Shown here piece after piece: positions 13,859 through 18,478 of a stretch of DNA of 18,478 bases. The DNA lies in the NCBI GenBank assembly GCA_018883625.1, contig JAHLFV010000028.1:1-18478 (forward strand). The letters are read 5' to 3'. The translations under genes were made by a program, and so were the position numbers. The stretch is from Candidatus Treponema excrementipullorum (GTDB lineage Bacteria; Spirochaetota; Spirochaetia; Treponematales; Treponemataceae). How positions within the stretch are numbered: the first letter of the stretch is position 1; every line of letters starts with the position of its first letter. The notes under the pieces were generated by a model. It ran no database searches, was not told the DNA's origin, and saw only the letters and a program-made list of their open reading frames with translations.

Positions 13859-15142
13859 ATGTTAGACTACAGATTTATCAAGGAAAATCTTGATGCGGTA
13901 AAGAAAAATATACAAGACCGCAATATGAATGCAGATGCAGATTTAGTTGTGGAGCTTTTTGATAAACGAACAGCTCTTGTTACACATATTCAGATGCTGC
14001 AGCAGAGACGTAATGACAATGCAAAAGCAATGAAGGGGAAATTGGCTCCCGAAGAAAGACAGCGTCTCATTGAAGAGGGCAAATCCATCAAAGAAGACAT
14101 TGCGGCCGAAGAAAAACATTTGGCTGAATTGGAATCTCAGCTAGAAACCGAAGGGCGAAAGATTCCCAACATGGCACACCCCCAGGCTCCTATAGGTTCA
14201 CTGGATACAGAAAACCTGGAAGTAAAACGGGTGGGTACTCCCAGAAATTTTTCGTTTAAGCCTAAAGATCATGTACAATTGATGCAGGACTTGGATTTGG
14301 TAGATTTTGATGCTGCAACAAAAGTATCCGGCAATAAATTTTACTATCTGAAAAATGAAGCCGTGTTTTTGGAACAGGCTCTTGTTATGTACGCCTTGAA
14401 TATTTTGCGTAAACATGGTTTCACACCTTTTATCACTCCCGATGTTGCTCGAGAAGAAATATTGCAAGGCATCGGTTTTAATCCCCGAGGAAATGAGTCT
14501 AATGTATACACCTTGGAAGGTGAACAAACCTGTCTGGTTGCTACGGCAGAGATAACCTTGGGAGGATATCATTCATCAGAAATTTTACCTAAAGCAAAGC
14601 TCCCCCTGTACTACTGTGGACTTTCCCATTGTTTCCGTCGGGAAGCCGGAGCTGCAGGTCAGTTTTCAAAGGGGCTATACCGGGTACATCAGTTCACAAA
14701 GTTGGAAATGTTTGTGTATTGTTTACCTGAACAGTCAGACGATATCCATGAAAAGCTTCGTCTCATAGAGGAAGAAATCTTTTCCGGTTTGGGTATTCCT
14801 TTCAGAGTGGTAGATACTTGTACCGGAGATTTGGGGGCTCCGGCTTACCGAAAATGGGATTTGGAGGCATGGATGCCCGGTCGCGGTGAAAACGGTGATT
14901 GGGGAGAAGTAACGTCTACATCAAACTGTACTGATTTCCAATCCCGACGTCTGAATGTCCGTTACAAAGACGACGATGGCAAGAACAAATATGTTCACAT
15001 GCTAAACGGAACTGCAGTGGCTGTTTCAAGAGCATTGGTGGCTGTCATAGAGAATTACCAGAACGAAGACGGTTCAATTACTGTACCAGAGGCTTTGGTG
15101 CCTTTCTGTGGCTTTGAAAAGATCCCCTCAAAAAACAACTAA
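13859..15142 (+). CDS. serS: Serine--tRNA ligase
   Basis: It charges tRNA-Ser (and tRNA-Sec where present) with serine. The protein has 427 residues, the usual length. Residues 1-100 form the coiled-coil arm that grips the long variable arm of the tRNA, with repeated charged heptads. The class II core has TAEITL (229-234) for serine, motif 2 FRREAGAAGQFSKGLYRVHQ (259-278), and motif 3 near NGTAVAVSRALVAVIENYQN at the C-terminus. ATG 13859 is chosen because MLDYRFIKENLDAV is the normal SerS beginning. It has no Shine-Dalgarno sequence but a -10 box 6 nt upstream. The next gene starts 19 bp after its stop. Confidence 0.97.
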   Translation: MLDYRFIKENLDAVKKNIQDRNMNADADLVVELFDKRTALVTHIQMLQQRRNDNAKAMKGKLAPEERQRLIEEGKSIKEDIAAEEKHLAELESQLETEGRKIPNMAHPQAPIGSLDTENLEVKRVGTPRNFSFKPKDHVQLMQDLDLVDFDAATKVSGNKFYYLKNEAVFLEQALVMYALNILRKHGFTPFITPDVAREEILQGIGFNPRGNESNVYTLEGEQTCLVATAEITLGGYHSSEILPKAKLPLYYCGLSHCFRREAGAAGQFSKGLYRVHQFTKLEMFVYCLPEQSDDIHEKLRLIEEEIFSGLGIPFRVVDTCTGDLGAPAYRKWDLEAWMPGRGENGDWGEVTSTSNCTDFQSRRLNVRYKDDDGKNKYVHMLNGTAVAVSRALVAVIENYQNEDGSITVPEALVPFCGFEKIPSKNN

Positions 15143-15161
15143 AGGTATCGCTATCCCAACT

Positions 15162-16226
15162 ATGGAAGATGACAGTGCATTTATCAGAGGAATCTTTTTT
15201 ACCCTTCTCTTTTTAGCTGTTTTGGCAGTGGGAGCTGTTTTAAAAGTCATGGCAGAGGTGACGCTTCCCATTGCCATAGCAGTGTTGTTGGCGTTGGTTT
15301 TTCATCCCATTGTAGAAACTCTTCACAGCAAATTCAAAGTACCGCCCATCATAGGTATTTCCATAATATTTTTGTTTGTTTTTGTAATTATGTTTTTTTT
15401 GGGTGGGTTGCTTTATTCTAGTGCAAAAACAATTTTGTCTTTGTATCCGAAATATGAAGAGAGGCTTTTGACCATATATTTGGGAATTGCAGACATATTC
15501 AACTTTTCTTACGATGAGGAATTAAGTTTAATCAGTAATATTTGGGGACAACTGGGAATACGCTCTTCCATTCAAAAATTTGCCTTTTCCCTGTCCAATA
15601 CTTTGCTGGGTTTTATAAAAAATCTCACCGTGGTAGCTCTCTTTGTCATTTTTTTGATCACAGAAATGGGTCTTTTCAAAGTAAAGGCTATGGCTGCATT
15701 GGACGGTAAACGCCCCGGAAGGATCAGTGCCATTATCAAAGATATTGTATCTCAGGTTACACGATATATTTCTATAAAATTTTTTATTTCATTGCTTACA
15801 GGAATGTGTGTGTACGTGGGAACAATGTTGATATCTTTGGACTTTCCCATCATTTGGGGATTTATTGCTTTTGTTCTTAACTTTATTCCCAATTTCGGTT
15901 CAATTATTTCGGGAGTAGTCACGACATTGTTTGCATTGATACAATTTTGGCCTCGGCCTATGCCGGTTATTCTGGTCGCCTTACTTATGTTGGCAACAAA
16001 TATGATTTTGGGTAACTTTATTGAGCCTAAAATTCAAGGACGAAACCTTGGTATTTCACCTTTTATAATTCTTGTCTCTCTCTCGGTATGGGGATGGCTA
16101 TGGGGATTTTTGGGTATGATCGTAGCTCTACCCATGATGGTTATTTTAAAAATCATTTGTGAAAATATTAGTTACCTGTACCCTATTTCCGTTATGATAG
16201 GTTCCAAACCTCCAAGAAAAAAATAA
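15162..16226 (+). CDS. AI-2E family transporter (UPF0118-type membrane protein)
   Basis: The protein has 354 residues and multiple hydrophobic segments, starting ARGIFF-like near residue 7 after a short polar beginning, and again near 40-90, 145-160 and across the C-terminal half. It has the family signature FIPNFGSIISG, then GNFIEPKIQGRNLGISPF and LSVWGWLWGFLGMIVALPMMV. The family is named for autoinducer-2 export in E. coli, but members carry out diverse transport and the substrate here is unknown. I choose ATG 15162 because upstream in-frame starts lie inside serS. It has no clear ribosome site, so it may be translated by re-initiation after serS. A terminator follows 5 bp after the stop. 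Confidence 0.88.
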   Translation: MEDDSAFIRGIFFTLLFLAVLAVGAVLKVMAEVTLPIAIAVLLALVFHPIVETLHSKFKVPPIIGISIIFLFVFVIMFFLGGLLYSSAKTILSLYPKYEERLLTIYLGIADIFNFSYDEELSLISNIWGQLGIRSSIQKFAFSLSNTLLGFIKNLTVVALFVIFLITEMGLFKVKAMAALDGKRPGRISAIIKDIVSQVTRYISIKFFISLLTGMCVYVGTMLISLDFPIIWGFIAFVLNFIPNFGSIISGVVTTLFALIQFWPRPMPVILVALLMLATNMILGNFIEPKIQGRNLGISPFIILVSLSVWGWLWGFLGMIVALPMMVILKIICENISYLYPISVMIGSKPPRKK

Positions 16227-16252
16227 AAAATGCCCCGAACGTCCTTCGGGGC
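16216..16252. terminator. Terminator between AI-2E gene and superoxide reductase gene
   Basis: GCCCCGAA (16232-16239) pairs with TTCGGGGC (16245-16252) round a 5-base loop. On the minus strand it is followed by ATTTTTTATTTTTTT, a strong terminator for the superoxide reductase gene. The plus-strand T run is short, so it is weaker for serS-AI-2E. Confidence 0.85.
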
Positions 16253-16283
16253 GACTTTATATCAATCCATACTCAATTACAGT

Positions 16284-16661
16284 CTATAATTCTTTTTTCC
16301 ACAAACCGTGTAAATTACACATTTCATACACTTCCAAAGGTTTTTCACCGTCGGCAAGAATAAATTCGGCAACAGGTTTATCTGTTGACTTAAGTCCTTT
16401 ACAACGAATCTCTTTGTCTGTTACCAACATGATCCAATTAATCAAATGTTCTTCCGTCATAGGATGTTCTACACTTCCCACAACAACAGAAACTTTTGAA
16501 CCTTCCACAGTAACCACCGGTACGTGTTTCTCCGTAGCAGCATCGGTCACGTTAGCTGATAAAGCTTTTACCCCCTCACCGGCACCGGGAAAAACACCGG
16601 GCAAACCAACTAATACACTTTTGCACTCACCGCAAGAAAAAAATTTTACAGATGTATCCAT
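16284..16661 (-). CDS. Superoxide reductase (neelaredoxin/desulfoferrodoxin family)
   Basis: It reduces superoxide to hydrogen peroxide without making oxygen, which suits an anaerobe or microaerophile. The protein has 125 residues. The iron-site ligands are visible: EKH (44-46), H66 in EHPM, H72 in EEHLINW, and C115 and H118 in CNLHGLW. The N-terminus keeps CGEC (residues 10-13), half of the four-cysteine desulforedoxin site of two-iron enzymes, but the second Cys pair is missing. So it should carry only the catalytic iron, like T. pallidum neelaredoxin, which lacks this site. AGGAGG lies 7 nt before the ATG. It is downstream of a lipoprotein gene with a 90-bp gap and has its own promoter candidate. 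Confidence 0.93.
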   Translation of the reverse strand: MDTSVKFFSCGECKSVLVGLPGVFPGAGEGVKALSANVTDAATEKHVPVVTVEGSKVSVVVGSVEHPMTEEHLINWIMLVTDKEIRCKGLKSTDKPVAEFILADGEKPLEVYEMCNLHGLWKKEL

Positions 16662-16697
16662 ATAAAAACCTCCTGATATAGATAACGTATCCCTTTA

Positions 16698-16726
16698 AAT
16701 ATACGAAGTTACAACATAAAAAGCAA
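16698..16726 (-). promoter_or_regulatory. Candidate promoter of the superoxide reductase gene
   Basis: TTGCTT (16721-16726) and TATATT (16698-16703) are 17 bp apart, with transcription expected near 16691, leaving about 30 nt of leader including AGGAGG. The leader holds the short inverted repeat GATA-CGT-TATC. I see no PerR-type box. Confidence 0.5.
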
Positions 16727-16751
16727 GAAATCTATCCCTAACTCCGAAATC

Positions 16752-17531
16752 TTAATTCTCTTTAGAACTAATGGTTTTATTAAATTCTTTTTCTAGTACT
16801 TCATACTGAAGTTGCTGAATACCTAAACTTACATCTTGATGTATGTATAAAACAAGTCGAAAATCTTTTTCTTCACCTAAAAAAACTATCGGCAACGCTA
16901 CAATTTGTTCCCCGTTTTGTTTATCTGATTCGGAGTAATTGTCCAAAAAGAAAGGGGAACCAAAGTAAAAACTCTCCTGTAAAGGATAAGGTGTTGTATC
17001 ATATAGGTACAGCATCAGCATATATTCCCTTCCTTCTTCAAAATAGTCCAAAAGCTCCCTATACACCACAGGTTTTTCTTCATTTCCGGCTTTTTTATAC
17101 CGTATCAGTTTTTTACAAAATTGTTCTGCAAAGGAAAAAATATCTTCAGGTAATAAAGAAATATCCAAAGACCCAAAATCGCCGTATGCAGGATAAATGC
17201 TATCCTGAAAATCATAGGCCACCAATGCATTCCACAAGGCAACAGACTCTTTACTCTGGGGGATCTCCTGCACATCACTGTTTTTTTCACTGGAAGCCAA
17301 GGCTTCCAAAGCCCGAGGATCAATGTATTCATTCAGAGCGCGACTTTTTTCACGAAAAAAATCCGGCTCCAGTTCTTTTGCCCACTGAACATTACCAGTT
17401 TTTGTGTAAAACTGTTCTTTCAACGTCTCGGATGAAGCTAACTCCATCTGAAGGATTTCCGTTTCCCCCTGAGAACAGGAAAAAAACACAAAGCTCAAAA
17501 CTACCAAAAATCCCTGAAAAAACACTTTCAT
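16752..17531 (-). CDS. Predicted lipoprotein of unknown function
   Basis: The protein has 259 residues and I do not recognise its family. It starts KVFFQGFLVVLSFVFFSC, a signal peptide with a spirochaete-style lipobox and Cys19 as the likely lipid site. The mature part is acidic and aromatic-rich, with many Glu, Tyr and Phe and a helical Glu/Lys-rich N-terminal third. No further membrane segment is seen. The ATG at 17531 has no Shine-Dalgarno sequence, and a TATACT box ends 6 nt upstream. The superoxide reductase gene follows 90 bp later and the udg gene diverges from it. Periplasmic or outer-membrane-anchored location is inferred from the signal only. Confidence 0.75.
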   Translation of the reverse strand: MKVFFQGFLVVLSFVFFSCSQGETEILQMELASSETLKEQFYTKTGNVQWAKELEPDFFREKSRALNEYIDPRALEALASSEKNSDVQEIPQSKESVALWNALVAYDFQDSIYPAYGDFGSLDISLLPEDIFSFAEQFCKKLIRYKKAGNEEKPVVYRELLDYFEEGREYMLMLYLYDTTPYPLQESFYFGSPFFLDNYSESDKQNGEQIVALPIVFLGEEKDFRLVLYIHQDVSLGIQQLQYEVLEKEFNKTISSKEN

Positions 17532-17537
17532 TTCATA

Positions 17538-17567
17538 AGTATACTATGATTGTCTAAAATCACACAA
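17538..17567 (-). promoter_or_regulatory. Candidate promoter of the 16752 lipoprotein gene
   Basis: The -10 box TATACT (17538-17543) is 18 bp from a weak -35 box TTGTGT (17562-17567). It lies 6 nt before the ATG. Its -35 box is 8 bp from the -35 box of the divergent udg promoter. Confidence 0.5.
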
Positions 17568-17575
17568 TAGTAACA

Positions 17576-17604
17576 TTGCACAAAGTACTTCAATCAGGTA
17601 TTAT
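17576..17604 (+). promoter_or_regulatory. udg promoter
   Basis: TTGCAC (17576-17581) and TATTAT (17599-17604) are 17 bp apart. The -10 box is 7 nt before the udg ATG, with no Shine-Dalgarno sequence between them. The longest open frame for udg begins at this same TTG, which is better read as part of the -35 box. Confidence 0.65.
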
Positions 17605-17611
17605 CAAACCC

Positions 17612-18409
17612 ATGAGGGCAGAAGACAAAAAAGAAATATACGGTATGCTACAACAAATTGATTCTTGGATTCAGGGTGTTCCCTCCGTAACTTTCGGTTC
17701 TGTTCCCCAATTTACCGATGATCGGGAAAACAGCCGGGAACATGATGCCCCATCTTCTTCGTTGCATGCTTCCGTAACAGAGTCTTCCGGTTTTTCTGAT
17801 ACAGAACAAAAAAAAGATTCCGACGTAAGTGTACAAGATGCTTTAGATAACGTAGCAAAAAAAATACGGGAGTGTCAGCGTTGCGGTTTGGCAAAAACAC
17901 GGAAAAAAGCCGTTCCCGGTATGGGAGTGGTACATCCTACAGTGTTGGTCATAGGAGAAGGTCCCGGCGGTGAAGAGGATATTCAGGGATTACCTTTTGT
18001 GGGTCCTGCCGGTCAACTTTTAGACAAAATGCTGGCAGCCATCAATTTATCACGCCACAGTAATTGCTTTATAGCAAATATCGTAAAATGCAGACCTCCG
18101 GGAAACAGAGATCCGTTGCCGGAAGAATGCCATGCATGCCGCTCATACTTGGATGCCCAAATTGCTATTTTAAAACCTCGACTTATTTTGTGCATGGGAA
18201 GAGTTGCCACTCAAAACTTACTCCAAACAACTCTCGGTATCGGACAGTTGCGGGGAAAATTTACCGAATACAATGGTATTCCCTGTATGGCTACCTATCA
18301 CCCCAGTGCCTTACTGAGGAATCAGGAACTAAAACGTCCTGCATGGGAAGATTTAAAAGTCTTCAGAGAGAGACTTCAACAGATATGTCCCGGTTATGAG
18401 GGGCACTAA
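17612..18409 (+). CDS. Uracil-DNA glycosylase, family 4 (iron-sulfur)
   Basis: It removes uracil from DNA made by cytosine deamination. The protein has 265 residues from ATG 17612. The core has motif A GEGPGGEED (115-123) and motif B HPSALLR (230-236). Four cysteines, C88, C91, C160 and C176, match the spacing CxxC, then C-x15-C, of the 4Fe-4S cluster of Thermus thermophilus family 4 enzyme. Residues 1-80 are an extra, Ser- and Asp-rich and likely flexible N-terminal extension not present in the short family members. A frame opening at TTG 17576 adds 12 codons but overlaps the promoter. It is followed after 3 bp by probable priA, so the two are probably co-transcribed. Confidence 0.92.
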   Translation: MRAEDKKEIYGMLQQIDSWIQGVPSVTFGSVPQFTDDRENSREHDAPSSSLHASVTESSGFSDTEQKKDSDVSVQDALDNVAKKIRECQRCGLAKTRKKAVPGMGVVHPTVLVIGEGPGGEEDIQGLPFVGPAGQLLDKMLAAINLSRHSNCFIANIVKCRPPGNRDPLPEECHACRSYLDAQIAILKPRLILCMGRVATQNLLQTTLGIGQLRGKFTEYNGIPCMATYHPSALLRNQELKRPAWEDLKVFRERLQQICPGYEGH

Positions 18410-18412
18410 TTC

Positions 18413-18478
18413 ATGACAACAGAGAAATTGTGTTACATAGAAACAGTGGTCAATCTGCCTCTCTATCAAAGTTTTACC
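18413..18478 (+). CDS. priA: Primosomal protein N' (replication restart helicase), N-terminal fragment
   Basis: Only the first 22 codons are in the window and the gene continues beyond it. The start EKLCYIETVVNLPLYQSFT has the pattern of the PriA N-terminus, where a short strand leads to a proline-containing segment and a phenylalanine-threonine pair. PriA restarts stalled replication forks. GAGGGG lies 9 nt before the ATG, inside the end of udg, 3 bp apart. The call is based on a short stretch and could change with more sequence. Confidence 0.55.
   Translation, partial: MTTEKLCYIETVVNLPLYQSFT

Noticed and set aside
14198..14572. A 124-codon minus-strand open frame
   Set aside because: It is the reverse of conserved serS coding sequence, with no ribosome site or family resemblance.
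17189..17207. Inverted repeat CAGGATA / TATCCTG similar to half-sites of the apt palindrome
   Set aside because: It lies within the lipoprotein coding region far from any promoter, has a different spacing, and CAGGATA occurs by chance in several other places.
16991..17557. A 188-codon plus-strand open frame
   Set aside because: It lies antisense to the lipoprotein gene, has no recognisable motif and its composition is that of a reversed coding frame.
17576..17611. TTG start 12 codons upstream for udg
   Set aside because: TTGCAC reads as the -35 box of a promoter with a -10 box at 17599-17604; the mRNA would start after this TTG.

Overview
The window reads as an ordinary chromosomal segment of a treponeme-type spirochaete, with 17 protein genes (two cut by the window ends), one short leader peptide and no tRNA, rRNA, CRISPR or insertion sequence. 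The clade call is an inference from three things: the mglB-mglA-mglC sugar-transport trio whose binding protein has the permuted fold reported for Treponema pallidum Tp0684, a neelaredoxin-like superoxide reductase close to the T. pallidum one, and a lipoprotein-rich low-GC gene set. Genes for arginine and tyrosine synthesis suggest a free-living or commensal relative rather than the auxotrophic syphilis agent.

Layout. 1-370: end of a plus-strand gene (probable glyA), three tandem hairpins and a bidirectional terminator. 398-3089 (minus): aroF-tyrA-apt, with a tyrosine-codon-rich leader peptide and an intrinsic terminator ahead of aroF, and a separate promoter for apt. 3130-7825 (minus): mglB-mglA-mglC, a galactose/glucose-type ABC importer, with a terminator between mglB and mglA. 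7968-12868 (minus): ndk-gpsA-argJ-argB-argD, a tightly packed run joining nucleotide, phospholipid and arginine metabolism. 12910-13683 (minus): a LolA-like periplasmic protein. 13824-16226 (plus): serS and an AI-2E-family membrane protein. 16232-17567 (minus): a lipoprotein gene and a superoxide reductase gene. 17576-18478 (plus): family 4 uracil-DNA glycosylase, then the start of probable priA.

Two observations stand out. First, the aroF leader has every part of a ribosome-mediated transcription attenuator: sigma70-type promoter, 22-codon peptide with six Tyr codons including three in a row, a possible antiterminator segment overlapping its stop codon, and a terminator with nine T just before the aroF ribosome binding site. 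Second, many promoter-proximal genes (apt, the leader peptide, serS, udg, the 16752 lipoprotein, and less exactly ndk) have a -10 hexamer 6-9 nt before the ATG and no Shine-Dalgarno sequence, which predicts leaderless mRNAs. Most genes inside operons have good Shine-Dalgarno sites. This split looks systematic.
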